A stretch of DNA of 64,000 nucleotides. It comes from Sphingobacteriales bacterium 44-61 (GTDB lineage Bacteria > Bacteroidota > Bacteroidia > Chitinophagales > Chitinophagaceae). Of this stretch, positions 34,468-42,408 are shown in pieces. The position numbers and the translations under genes were made by a program. Numbering within the stretch: the first letter of the stretch is position 1; the number at the start of each line of letters is the position of its first letter. A model generated the notes under the pieces. The model saw nothing but the letters and a program-made list of their open reading frames with translations. It was not told the origin of the DNA and ran no database searches. The stretch spans positions 125,719 through 189,718 of the forward strand of contig MKTW01000002.1 in NCBI GenBank assembly GCA_001898405.1. Direction: 5' to 3'.

Positions 34468-35481
34468 TTACTGCTCTGCCAGCAGCGGGTTATTCAAAAA
34501 ATTCCGGTCGCTTAGTGTTTTCAGAAATGCGATCAATTGTTGCTTCTCTTCATCCGTCAATAGTATTCCATCGGTAAGAAGCGGATCAAGATTGGGTGTA
34601 TGCTGCACGTTATTCCGGTAATGGTCCAGCACTGCATCGAGGGTAATAAAGCGGCCATCGTGCATATAAGGCGCGGTAAATTCCAGGTTCCGCAGGCTCG
34701 GCACTTTGAACTTGTATTTATCCGCTTCATTCAGCGTTACCATATACCGGCCCTCATCGTTGTTCAACCCGATCGCAATACCATTGTTCCGGAAAGAATG
34801 ATCGGTGAATAAAGGTTCTTTATGGCAGCCGCTGCATTTCTCCCTGAACAAGGCATAACCTTGTTGTTCTTCGGGAGTGAAAACAGCGCCGAGATTCGTT
34901 GTCACGCTATCATATTTTGATTGGCTGCTGATGCATAGCAACATGAATTGTGATAAAGCCTTCATCATCCTGGCTGTACTGATCTCTTCCGAACCAAATG
35001 CTTTTTTAAAGAGGCCGGGATATTGGGGATGCTGCCGCAGCTTGTTCAATACATTCTCTATTGTTTCATCCATTTCAACATGATTGGTGATAGGAGAAAC
35101 AGGTTGCAGATCGAGATCGAACACGCCGCCATCCCAAAAGAACGAAGTCATCCAGGCCAGGTTCATAATGGGCGGAGAGTTCCGGCTGCCTAACCTGTCA
35201 TCTATGCCATGGCTTACATCATGCCCATGATGCGTAAAAGAGGATGACTGGATATGACAGCTTCCGCAGGAAACCGTATTGTTCCGGGAAAGCCTTGGAT
35301 CATAAAACAATTTACGTCCCAGTTCAAAACCTTCTTTTGTAATAGTATTATCGGCAAAGCGGTATACCGGCTCCGGAAAATTCACCGGCTTTTGAAAGCC
35401 GGTGAATCTCTCCATGATCTCCTTGCCACAGGAGATCAATAGCAGGAAGCCTGCGGAGAATAACAAAAATCGTTTGTTCAT
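34468..35481 (-). CDS. MbnH-like di-heme cytochrome c peroxidase/MauG-family lipoprotein
   Basis: 337 residues. The leader ends in a lipobox (LLISC, Cys18). Two c-type haem sites are present: CGSCH at 72-76 and CSGCH at 216-220. Other CCP/MauG marks are FYDPRLSRNNTVSCGSC, RLGSRNSPPIMNLAW, FFWDGG and the late APYMHDGRF. The family either reduces peroxide or, as MauG and MbnH do, makes a high-valent di-haem state to oxidise a protein residue. The gene directly downstream of an MbnP-type gene (9-base gap) favours the second role: oxidation of a partner tryptophan. Its lipid anchor would hold it in the periplasm next to the likewise anchored MbnP. Confidence 0.92.
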   Translation of the reverse strand: MNKRFLLFSAGFLLLISCGKEIMERFTGFQKPVNFPEPVYRFADNTITKEGFELGRKLFYDPRLSRNNTVSCGSCHIQSSSFTHHGHDVSHGIDDRLGSRNSPPIMNLAWMTSFFWDGGVFDLDLQPVSPITNHVEMDETIENVLNKLRQHPQYPGLFKKAFGSEEISTARMMKALSQFMLLCISSQSKYDSVTTNLGAVFTPEEQQGYALFREKCSGCHKEPLFTDHSFRNNGIAIGLNNDEGRYMVTLNEADKYKFKVPSLRNLEFTAPYMHDGRFITLDAVLDHYRNNVQHTPNLDPLLTDGILLTDEEKQQLIAFLKTLSDRNFLNNPLLAEQ

Positions 35482-35490
35482 AACAACAGT

Positions 35491-36303
35491 TTAATTCTCT
35501 GTATGATCATGATAAAAAATATGAGCGTAATTATTTGCAATGTTCACGCTGTAGTCGCTGAACATAACAGTAGGATTTGCTGCAATGCTTAGTGTTGCAG
35601 GGCCATTAAAAACCTTCAGCACATCTACCATCAGGTGTATATTGGCAGTCCGCCCGGAACGCGCCTGCACAATGCCGGAAGCATTCAGGTCAAGTGTAAC
35701 AGTTTTGATATTGTTGATCGTTGGTGCAGAATAACCGCCAAATCCTCCTATATGATAGCGGAATTTTCTTTGACCACTTGGGTCCAGTGGCGCTGATGGA
35801 GAAATACCTTCCATCCGGAAAAAGATATAACCGCTATTCCACCCCCAATACATTCCATTATCATGCCCTGCAGAAGGGTCCAGCACGCCGGTCCGTTTAC
35901 TGATGTCCATCGTACTGCGAAGACTATCCACACCCACTACAAAACTAAGTTGGTTATAATCCCCTGCGGGAACTTTGATCTTTGCCAGCCTTGTTGCCGG
36001 ATCATTTTCTTTTATCAGAAAATAGCTGCTGTCTTGCGGAACCGTATATACAGTTCCATCAGTTTTTCCAAGCCGGATATTGCTGATATAATATTGCAAT
36101 AAAGAAATATTGAATTGCTCTCCTGCTGCATTGGTATAATTCACTGCATCAAGGAAAAGATTCTGCCCTCCAACGATATTGTCAAACTCTACAGTTACAG
36201 GAACGAGCTCTCCTGAAGGAGGATCATGGCTGTCTTTTTTACAGGAAGCATATAGCATAGTAGAACTTACTGCAACAAGCAGCAGGTTGAAATATATTTT
36301 CAT
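35491..36303 (-). CDS. MbnP-family copper-binding lipoprotein
   Basis: 270 residues from the ATG at 36303; the frame extends upstream, but only here is there a lipoprotein signal (MKIYFNLLLVAVSSTMLYASC). MbnP-domain features are VTVEFDNIVGG, LDAVNYTNAAGEQFNIS, LQYYISNIRL, GHDNGMYWGWNSGYIFF with Trp153 and Trp155, and FRYHIGGFGG. It ends in HIFYHDH. In the characterised MbnP the di-haem MbnH turns one tryptophan into kynurenine, which creates a copper site. The Trp and His residues here could serve the same purpose, but which one is modified I cannot say. It is probably transcribed with the small Cys-rich protein upstream; a palindrome lies between them. Confidence 0.87.
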   Translation of the reverse strand: MKIYFNLLLVAVSSTMLYASCKKDSHDPPSGELVPVTVEFDNIVGGQNLFLDAVNYTNAAGEQFNISLLQYYISNIRLGKTDGTVYTVPQDSSYFLIKENDPATRLAKIKVPAGDYNQLSFVVGVDSLRSTMDISKRTGVLDPSAGHDNGMYWGWNSGYIFFRMEGISPSAPLDPSGQRKFRYHIGGFGGYSAPTINNIKTVTLDLNASGIVQARSGRTANIHLMVDVLKVFNGPATLSIAANPTVMFSDYSVNIANNYAHIFYHDHTEN

Positions 36304-36432
36304 ACTGGTAATCTTACTTAATAATTGATAATAGTTTTTTGCACGAGGAATCATATCACTGTTTCTTATGAAAAAGCAATAGAAACCCTGACCTTCAGCC
36401 AGGTCAAAAAACAATGACAAAAGGATGAACAA

Positions 36433-36450
36433 TGAATGATCAATCATTCA
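36433..36450. promoter_or_regulatory. Palindrome inside the MbnP/MbnH cassette, possible operator
   Basis: TGAATGAT-CA-ATCATTCA is an 8-bp-arm inverted repeat around a 2-base centre. It lies between the stop of the small Cys-rich gene and the mbnP-like gene, about 130 bases upstream of the latter. It has operator-like size; a metal-responsive regulator is a guess. Confidence 0.4.
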
Positions 36451-36476
36451 CACGAATACGCACATAGTATGCGGTA

Positions 36477-36848
36477 TCAGGCATTGGGAGGATGGAAGAA
36501 AGACGATGCCCGGTCAACAGGTGCTCCTGTATCGCCGGACTCGTATTCCCTTTCAACAGTTATGCAAATCTGTGGAACTGTAAGGAGAAAAGATGATTTG
36601 GAAGAGATCACTTCTGCTTTGGCAGCAAGTTTCATTTCAGGATACTGTTCCTGTTCTTTTTTCTGCTGCGCCTGTATCTTTTTCATCAACTGGCATTTAC
36701 CATCACAATGCAGCATGGGCCTGTACTTGTTTTCACAGTTCCGCATGTATTCTGCTTTGTTGATGACATAGCCAACGTAATAAAAGCCCTGGTTGAAGGT
36801 TTGCCCAAGGAAGGCCAGGAGTAATATAGCAGCAGCTATCTTATGCAC
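36477..36848 (-). CDS. Small one-TM protein with Cys/His/Met cluster, first gene of the cassette
   Basis: 123 residues from a GTG at 36848. A hydrophobic N-terminal helix (IAAAILLLAFLGQTF) is followed by AEYMRNCENKYRPMLHCDGK and CQLMKK: Cys38, His47, Cys48 and Cys52 with Met35, Met45 and Met55. This ligand set fits soft-metal binding. The rest is a charged helix and a short tail. Similar HCDGKCQLMK proteins occur in Bacteroidota as I recall, but no function is known to me. The GTG start is supported by an exact -7 box (TACTTTTG) ending 7 bases upstream; an alternative TTG at 36896 would lie upstream of that promoter. Confidence 0.75.
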   Translation of the reverse strand: MHKIAAAILLLAFLGQTFNQGFYYVGYVINKAEYMRNCENKYRPMLHCDGKCQLMKKIQAQQKKEQEQYPEMKLAAKAEVISSKSSFLLTVPQICITVEREYESGDTGAPVDRASSFFHPPNA

Positions 36849-36855
36849 GGTGTTG

Positions 36856-36889
36856 CAAAAGTAGGACACAAACCCAAAGTATTCACAAA
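36856..36889 (-). promoter_or_regulatory. Promoter of the MbnP/MbnH cassette
   Basis: On the minus strand TTTG (36886-36889), a 22-base spacer and TACTTTTG (36856-36863) match the Bacteroidota -33/-7 pattern (TTTG, about 17-23 bases, TAnnTTTG). The -7 box ends 7 bases before the GTG at 36848, so the leader is only a few bases long. Confidence 0.65.
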
Positions 36890-36931
36890 TTGCCAATAAA
36901 ATCTTTGCGGCTCTGCCGCGTATCGCCGAAA

Positions 36932-37948
36932 TTTATGTTCATGATAAAGCAACAATGGCGGACGCCACCCAACTCTGATCACTACAGCAACGGCAAGTTC
37001 AGGAACCTCTCTCCCACTCCAACTTTGTCGAAAGATTCAAGCATGATAAGAGTTTTACTGGAAAGGGTCAATCGTCCGCGCGCTGCAATACCTGCTGTTC
37101 CTTTACCTACCATAAAAACCAATTTGCCTCATTTATTCTCAGATGCGCCTGCGATTGTCTGGTTCGGGCATTCCAGTTACCTTATCGTATGCAAAGGCGT
37201 AAGGATCCTTGTTGATCCCGTATTCAGTGGGCATGCAGCACCAATGCCGGGGTTGGTCACTGCATTCAAAGGTTCGGATATTTATACTGCAAATGATTTT
37301 CCTGCTATTGATTACCTTATCATCACCCACAATCATTATGATCATCTTGATAAAAAAACACTTGCATCGCTTTTGCCAAAGATCAAAAAGATCTATACCT
37401 CACTGGGGGTGGGAAAAGATATAGTCCGCTGTGCAGGAAATGATCTTCCGCCCATTACTGAAATGGATTGGTGGGAAACAGAACAATTACAACAAAGCAT
37501 CTCACTCACGGCCACACCTGCCCGGCATTTTTCAGGACGAGGATTGGTACAGGCAACTTCCCTCTGGTCTTCCTTCGTACTTGATATATACGGCCACCGG
37601 ATCTTTATTGGTGGCGATTCAGGCTATGATACGCATTTCAAACTTATCGGTGAAAAGTTTGGCCCATTTGATCTTGCCCTTTTGGAATGCGGGCAGTATA
37701 ATCTTGCCTGGCATAATATTCATTTACTGCCTGAAGAAACTGCACAGGCGGCTGTTGATCTTAAAGCCAAAGTGCTGATGCCGGTACATTGGGCCAAGTT
37801 TGCCCTTGCCAATCACCCCTGGAATGAGCCTCCACGCCGCCTTACAGTAAAAGCAAAAGAATTGGGATTGCGGGTCACTACGCCCCTGATCGGGCAGGCC
37901 GTGATCATGCATCAGTTTTATCCAAACGAAAGCTGGTGGGAAGATTAA
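36932..37948 (+). CDS. MBL-fold metal-dependent hydrolase (UlaG/NAPE-PLD-like)
   Basis: About 338 residues. The metal motif is THNHYDHLDK, with more ligands in TPARHFSGRG, FIGGDSGYDTHF and MPVHWAKF. WFGHSSYLIVCKGVRILVDP opens the fold. The long N-terminal lead (about 65 residues) and the overall pattern fit the group that includes N-acyl-phosphatidylethanolamine phospholipase D and L-ascorbate-6-phosphate lactonase-like proteins. The substrate is undecided. Start choice among ATGs at 36932, 36938 and 36953 is not settled; the frame also opens at 36890. It is divergent from the metal cassette and may share its control region. Confidence 0.88.
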   Translation, partial: FMFMIKQQWRTPPNSDHYSNGKFRNLSPTPTLSKDSSMIRVLLERVNRPRAAIPAVPLPTIKTNLPHLFSDAPAIVWFGHSSYLIVCKGVRILVDPVFSGHAAPMPGLVTAFKGSDIYTANDFPAIDYLIITHNHYDHLDKKTLASLLPKIKKIYTSLGVGKDIVRCAGNDLPPITEMDWWETEQLQQSISLTATPARHFSGRGLVQATSLWSSFVLDIYGHRIFIGGDSGYDTHFKLIGEKFGPFDLALLECGQYNLAWHNIHLLPEETAQAAVDLKAKVLMPVHWAKFALANHPWNEPPRRLTVKAKELGLRVTTPLIGQAVIMHQFYPNESWWED

Positions 37949-38253
37949 ATAAAAGCAAAAGGCCACCGTTTTTCACGATGACCTTTTGAATCTTTTTCTG
38001 GACGGTAAAAAGATGAAGTTGACCGATAAAGATGGTTTTTTAGGATTTTATTGGAATCGGTTCTTCGGTTTGATATTGGATAGATTGATATAACAATCAA
38101 TCAACTTCTGATGCAAACATAATGCGTTACGCATTGATTGCCAAGAGAAAATCTACCCTTTTTGAGTCGTAAAAGTACGATTTCCCGGCAGTCAAACGTT
38201 TGCACTGCAAAAAAATTTGTAATACCCGGCCCCCATTTTGATAACATCACTAT
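37949..38253. other. 305-base intergenic stretch
   Basis: Begins with a likely terminator (37956-37995). Farther on it is AT-rich, with two short inverted repeats: GATTG..CAATC near 38085-38100 and AATGCG-TTA-CGCATT near 38120-38136. No exact -7 box and no small gene are seen before ligD. Confidence 0.45.
37956..37995 (+). terminator. Likely terminator after the MBL hydrolase gene
   Basis: CAAAAGGCCA and TGACCTTTTG pair with one mismatch around a 13-base loop; CTTTTTC follows. Confidence 0.5.
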
Positions 38254-41001
38254 ATGGCATTAGCAACTTACCGTAAGAAAAGAAGTTTTTCCCATACACC
38301 TGAGCCAAGTGGCGGGAAACCTACAGGGCAGCAATTACGTTTCGTGGTGCAGAAACATGATGCTTCGCGGCTCCATTATGATTTCCGGCTGGAAATGGAT
38401 GGGGTATTAAAAAGCTGGGCCGTACCCAAAGGCCCTTCCACTGATCCATCAGTAAAACGGCTCGCGATGATGGTGGAAGACCATCCATATGATTACCGCA
38501 ATTTTGAAGGCATTATTCCCAAAGGTCAATATGGCGGAGGCACCGTCATTGTTTGGGATGAAGGCGTGTATGAGCCGGCTGAGGGTAAATTTTCTGATAA
38601 GCGCTCACAGGAAAAAAATCTTTTGAGTCAATTGCGCAAGGGAAAGATCGTGTTCATATTGAAGGGTAAAAAACTGAAAGGGGAATATGCATTGGTAAAA
38701 TCATCTTACCAGGGAGAGAATTCCTGGCTACTGATGAAAGTAAAAGATGAATATGCCAGCATCACAGATATAACAAAGAAAGCCCGCTCAGTGATCTCCG
38801 GCAAAACGATCGCTGAAATGGAAAAGAAACCTGATAAAGTATATTCACAAAAAGATGTTTCACCACGGGCCACAGCTTCACCAAAAAAGAAGACTGCAAG
38901 AAAGAAAGCCTCCGTAAAAAGGAAGAAACCAACTGCAGGTAAAAGATCCCCTTTCCCCTCCTACACCACTCCCATGCTCGCTACCCTGGTAGATAAACCA
39001 TTTGATGAGCCGGGATGGACCTATGAAATAAAATGGGATGGCTACCGCGCCCTTGCATTCATGAACGGGAAAAAGACATCCCTTATATCCAGGAATAATA
39101 AATCATTCAGTGAAAGGTTTTACCCGGTTTTTGAAGCTATCAAACAATGGGGATTGCATGCCGTGGTAGATGGTGAGATCGTTGTGATCAATGATAAAGG
39201 TGTAGCGGATTTCGGCAGCCTGCAAAACTGGCGGAGCGAAGCAGATGGTTCCCTTTTTTATTATGTGTTTGATATCCTTTGGCTGGATGGGTATGATCTT
39301 ACCGGATTACCCTTGCAGGAACGAAGAGAGATACTAAAATCAAACCTGCCACAGGAAGAAGGTATTATCCGCATGAGTGAAAGTTTTGATACATCTGCTG
39401 AAGATCTGCTGAAAGCCGCAGGAAAAATGGGGATTGAAGGTATCATGGCAAAAAAAGCGGAAAGTTTGTATACTCCCGGCATCCGTACGCGCGAATGGTT
39501 GAAAATAAAGACCAACCTCCGGCATGAAGTGGTGATCGGTGGCTACACACGCAATGAAGGAACAAGCAAAGCATTCAGTTCATTATTGGTGGGTGTGTTT
39601 GAAAATGGGAAACTTCAATACACCGGCAAGATCGGCACTGGCTTCAACCAGGAACAGCAACAGAAAATGATGCACCTGTTCAAGCCATTGGTCACTAAAA
39701 AATCCCCTTTCAATACCGAACCGGATGTGAACAAGCCTTCCCGCTTCCGCCCCGATCCTCCACATGCAAAAGCCACCTGGCTGAAACCTAAACTGGTTTG
39801 TGAAGTAAGCTACCGTGAAGTGACCAGCGATGGAGTAATGCGCCATCCGTCTTTTGAAGGCATGCGGGACGATAAGAAGGCGACGGATGTGATAAGGGAA
39901 ACTCCTATAAATGCGAATGATGCAAAGGGGAAGAGTAAAAGCGCGAATGATGCGAAGGGGAAGAGTGAGAGAAAAGGGAGAAAGGCTCCAGCCACGAATA
40001 ATGCGAATAGCGCAACTAAAAGGGTCAATAAAAATAAACTGATGGCAAAAACCGGTTCCGGTGAACGTAAGACATTGCTCAACCCGAAAGACAAATCCCA
40101 GGTGCGGGAAGTGAGTGGGCATGAGTTACAGTTCACTAATCTCAGCAAGATCTACTGGCCGAAGGAGAAGATCACCAAACGTGATCTAATCAATTATTAT
40201 TACCAGGCAGCACCTTATATCCTGCCCTATTTAAAAGGACGGCCTCAATCGCTTAACCGTTTTCCGAATGGCATCAATGGTCAGAGCTTTTATCAGAAAG
40301 ATGTGACGGGCAAGATACCGGACTGGATAGATACATTTCCTTACCGGAGCCAGGATGAAGACAAGGATAAAAACTTCATGGTCTGTAATGATGAAGCAAC
40401 TCTTCTTTATATGGCTAACCTGGGTTGTATCGAGATCAACCCCTGGAGCAGTACGGTAAAGAAACCCGATAATCCTGACTGGTGTATCATCGATCTTGAT
40501 CCGGGTAAACGAACGGAGTTTGAACAGGTGATTGAAGCAGCACAGGTAACAGGGGAACTATTGGAAAAAGCAGGCATTCCCTGTTATGCAAAAACTTCCG
40601 GTTCAACAGGCATTCATATCTATATTCCTTTGGGAGCAACTTACAGTTATGATCAGTCGAAAGAATTTGCCCGTTTGATCGTAACGCTTGTTCACCAGCA
40701 GATCCCTGAGTTCACCAGCCTCGAACGCTCAGTATCGGGGCGTAAGGGTAAAATGTACCTGGATTTTTTACAAAACCGTCCACAGGCTACACTGGCTGCG
40801 CCTTATTCTGTAAGACCAAAACCTGGCGCTACCGTTTCCATGCCTTTACACTGGGATGAAGTAAAGAAAGGATTGAAGATGCAGGACTTCACTATTCAAA
40901 ACACCATTGGGTTGTTGAAAAAACGGGGTGACCTGTTCAAACCTGTATTAGGCAAAGGAATCAATATGGTAAAAGCTATTGAAAAACTGGAGAAGATTTA
41001 A
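38254..41001 (+). CDS. ligD: Multifunctional DNA ligase D (phosphoesterase-ligase-polymerase)
   Basis: 915 residues with the order phosphoesterase, ligase, polymerase. The 3'-phosphoesterase domain (about 1-190) has KHDASRLHYDFRLEMDGVLK and YGGGTVIVWDEG. A Lys-rich linker follows. The ATP-dependent ligase (about 230-535) has the adenylated Lys260 in YEIKWDGYRA and VDGEIVVIND. A second, unusual linker (about 540-620) precedes the primase-polymerase domain (620-910) with the metal Asp747 and Asp749 in CIIDLDPGKR. LigD repairs double-strand breaks by end joining with Ku. No ku gene is in the window, so it must be elsewhere or the protein acts alone. No operon partner is seen. Confidence 0.97.
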   Translation: MALATYRKKRSFSHTPEPSGGKPTGQQLRFVVQKHDASRLHYDFRLEMDGVLKSWAVPKGPSTDPSVKRLAMMVEDHPYDYRNFEGIIPKGQYGGGTVIVWDEGVYEPAEGKFSDKRSQEKNLLSQLRKGKIVFILKGKKLKGEYALVKSSYQGENSWLLMKVKDEYASITDITKKARSVISGKTIAEMEKKPDKVYSQKDVSPRATASPKKKTARKKASVKRKKPTAGKRSPFPSYTTPMLATLVDKPFDEPGWTYEIKWDGYRALAFMNGKKTSLISRNNKSFSERFYPVFEAIKQWGLHAVVDGEIVVINDKGVADFGSLQNWRSEADGSLFYYVFDILWLDGYDLTGLPLQERREILKSNLPQEEGIIRMSESFDTSAEDLLKAAGKMGIEGIMAKKAESLYTPGIRTREWLKIKTNLRHEVVIGGYTRNEGTSKAFSSLLVGVFENGKLQYTGKIGTGFNQEQQQKMMHLFKPLVTKKSPFNTEPDVNKPSRFRPDPPHAKATWLKPKLVCEVSYREVTSDGVMRHPSFEGMRDDKKATDVIRETPINANDAKGKSKSANDAKGKSERKGRKAPATNNANSATKRVNKNKLMAKTGSGERKTLLNPKDKSQVREVSGHELQFTNLSKIYWPKEKITKRDLINYYYQAAPYILPYLKGRPQSLNRFPNGINGQSFYQKDVTGKIPDWIDTFPYRSQDEDKDKNFMVCNDEATLLYMANLGCIEINPWSSTVKKPDNPDWCIIDLDPGKRTEFEQVIEAAQVTGELLEKAGIPCYAKTSGSTGIHIYIPLGATYSYDQSKEFARLIVTLVHQQIPEFTSLERSVSGRKGKMYLDFLQNRPQATLAAPYSVRPKPGATVSMPLHWDEVKKGLKMQDFTIQNTIGLLKKRGDLFKPVLGKGINMVKAIEKLEKI
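39913..40016 (+). repeat. In-frame GCGAATGATG repeat within the ligD linker
   Basis: Two 24-base copies starting GCGAATGATGCRAAGGGGAA (39913-39936 and 39943-39966) are separated by 6 bases, then a degraded copy (CACGAATAATGCGAATAGCG) begins at 39993. They encode the repeated peptide NDAKGKS. The core is close to the GCGAATGGCGCAAAG repeats at 55830-55880. Confidence 0.75.
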
Positions 41002-41015
41002 ACGTAAAAACAGAC

Positions 41016-42407
41016 TTATAGTTTTCCTGCCACCGGTAAATGCAGTTCAAACGTAGTGCCGATACCTGGTGTCGATTCAACTTTAATATCTCCTTTATGC
41101 AATTTAATTATACGGCTGGCCAGTGAAAGCCCCAGGCCAAAGCCGGCAATTGACCGGGTCTCTTCAATGCGATAGAATGGTTGGAAGATATTTTCCAGTT
41201 CACTGTCTGGTATGCCCGGCCCCTCATCAATAATATGAACGATGAATTCTTCCGGCAACACTGTCAAGATGATCTCTGCATGATGATCAGGTGAATATTT
41301 GCAGGCATTGACGGCAACATTACGGATAGAGGTAAACAATAATTCCTCGTTCCCAAACACCAGCAATTTATTTTCTTCTTCCGGCAGGTCATTAAACTGT
41401 AAGGACACAGAAAACCCGGTATCCTGTTTTTGTATAGAGGCAGGAATGCGCATCAGCACTTCGTCTATCCGTATGAGATCGATATTCAATCCGCCGGGAT
41501 TGCCTGAAGCAGTCGCAAATTTCAATAAGGTTTGCACCAGGTTATTCATGTAGTGAACATCCTGCAGCACGGCTTGCATCACGCGGCGGTATTCTTCTTC
41601 ATTCCTGTTGCGCTGCAGCGACACTTCCAGTTGGCTCGAAATAAGGGTCAGCGGAGTAGAGAGCTCATGGGATGCGTTGGATATAAACCGCCGCTGCATT
41701 TCAAAGCTCTGGTTAAGCCTGTCTAAAAGGTCATTCAGGGTATTTGTCAACTTATACCATTCATCTTTGGTATTGCCCGAAGGGATGCGCCTTGCCAGGT
41801 TATAAGCATAAATATCTGTGACTTCTTCGGTGATCTTTTTAACCGGGCGCAGCAGGCGGCCGGAAAAGATATATCCGCCGGCAAAGGAAATACCTATACC
41901 CGTTATAAAACTGGCGATCAGTATTTGCTTCAGAAAACTCATATTGCGGTTACCTTCATCATCCGTGGCTGCAGAAATGATCACCAGGCCTTTTTCCGCG
42001 CCTTGTGCATGAAGTGTATGATAAGCCACAGCTTCTTTTTTTCCTTCCCTGAAAAAAACATTGCCTTTGTTTCTAGCTTCATTCAATAAGGCGATGGAAA
42101 CGTTTATGGTGTCTCCAAATGCATCGGCATAGTTATATACCCGCTTGTTTTCAGTGTTATAGGCCTGAACAGATTTGTCTTTTAATGATATCGACATGGA
42201 AGAATCGATCCGGCGTACGAGCTGCCTGTCAAACACTTCTGATTGCTTCAATAAACGTGCAGTGGTAATGGCACGGTTGGTCAGCCTTGTCCGCATCATC
42301 TTGGTGCGTGAGCTCGCTGAAAAATAATAAATAGAACCGCACACGATCCCGAGTATCAGCAATACCAGGAGTGTAAATAAGAGGATGATGCGGTACCTTA
42401 TTGGCAT
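41016..42407 (-). CDS. Sensor histidine kinase (EnvZ/CusS-like)
   Basis: 463 residues. TM1 is LLFTLLVLLILGIVCGSIYYF and a periplasmic part of about 130 residues follows. TM2 (ILIASFITGIGISFAGGYIF) leads to a HAMP linker (RLLRPVKKITEEV). The HisKA phospho-acceptor is in FISNASHELSTPLTLI. The ATPase domain has NACKYSPDHHA, DEGPGIPD and GFGLGLSLASRI. The gene ends 14 bases from ligD (convergent). It lies 1 base downstream of its response regulator gene, so the two form an operon. The sensed signal is unknown; the layout is that of the metal/envelope-stress group. Confidence 0.94.
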   Translation of the reverse strand: MPIRYRIILLFTLLVLLILGIVCGSIYYFSASSRTKMMRTRLTNRAITTARLLKQSEVFDRQLVRRIDSSMSISLKDKSVQAYNTENKRVYNYADAFGDTINVSIALLNEARNKGNVFFREGKKEAVAYHTLHAQGAEKGLVIISAATDDEGNRNMSFLKQILIASFITGIGISFAGGYIFSGRLLRPVKKITEEVTDIYAYNLARRIPSGNTKDEWYKLTNTLNDLLDRLNQSFEMQRRFISNASHELSTPLTLISSQLEVSLQRNRNEEEYRRVMQAVLQDVHYMNNLVQTLLKFATASGNPGGLNIDLIRIDEVLMRIPASIQKQDTGFSVSLQFNDLPEEENKLLVFGNEELLFTSIRNVAVNACKYSPDHHAEIILTVLPEEFIVHIIDEGPGIPDSELENIFQPFYRIEETRSIAGFGLGLSLASRIIKLHKGDIKVESTPGIGTTFELHLPVAGKL

Positions 42408-42408
42408 A

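Noticed and set aside
32916-36889. Idea that the MbnP/MbnH cassette is a methanobactin locus
   Set aside because: No precursor peptide, MbnB, MbnC or TonB receptor is seen; MbnP/MbnH pairs also occur without methanobactin.
37949-38253. Riboswitch or small RNA upstream of ligD
   Set aside because: Only short weak inverted repeats; nothing matches a known RNA structure that I can recognise.
39583-40122. 179-codon minus-strand open frame with repeated SPFSLTLPLRII-like units
   Set aside because: Antisense to ligD; its internal repetition only mirrors the DNA repeat in the ligD linker.
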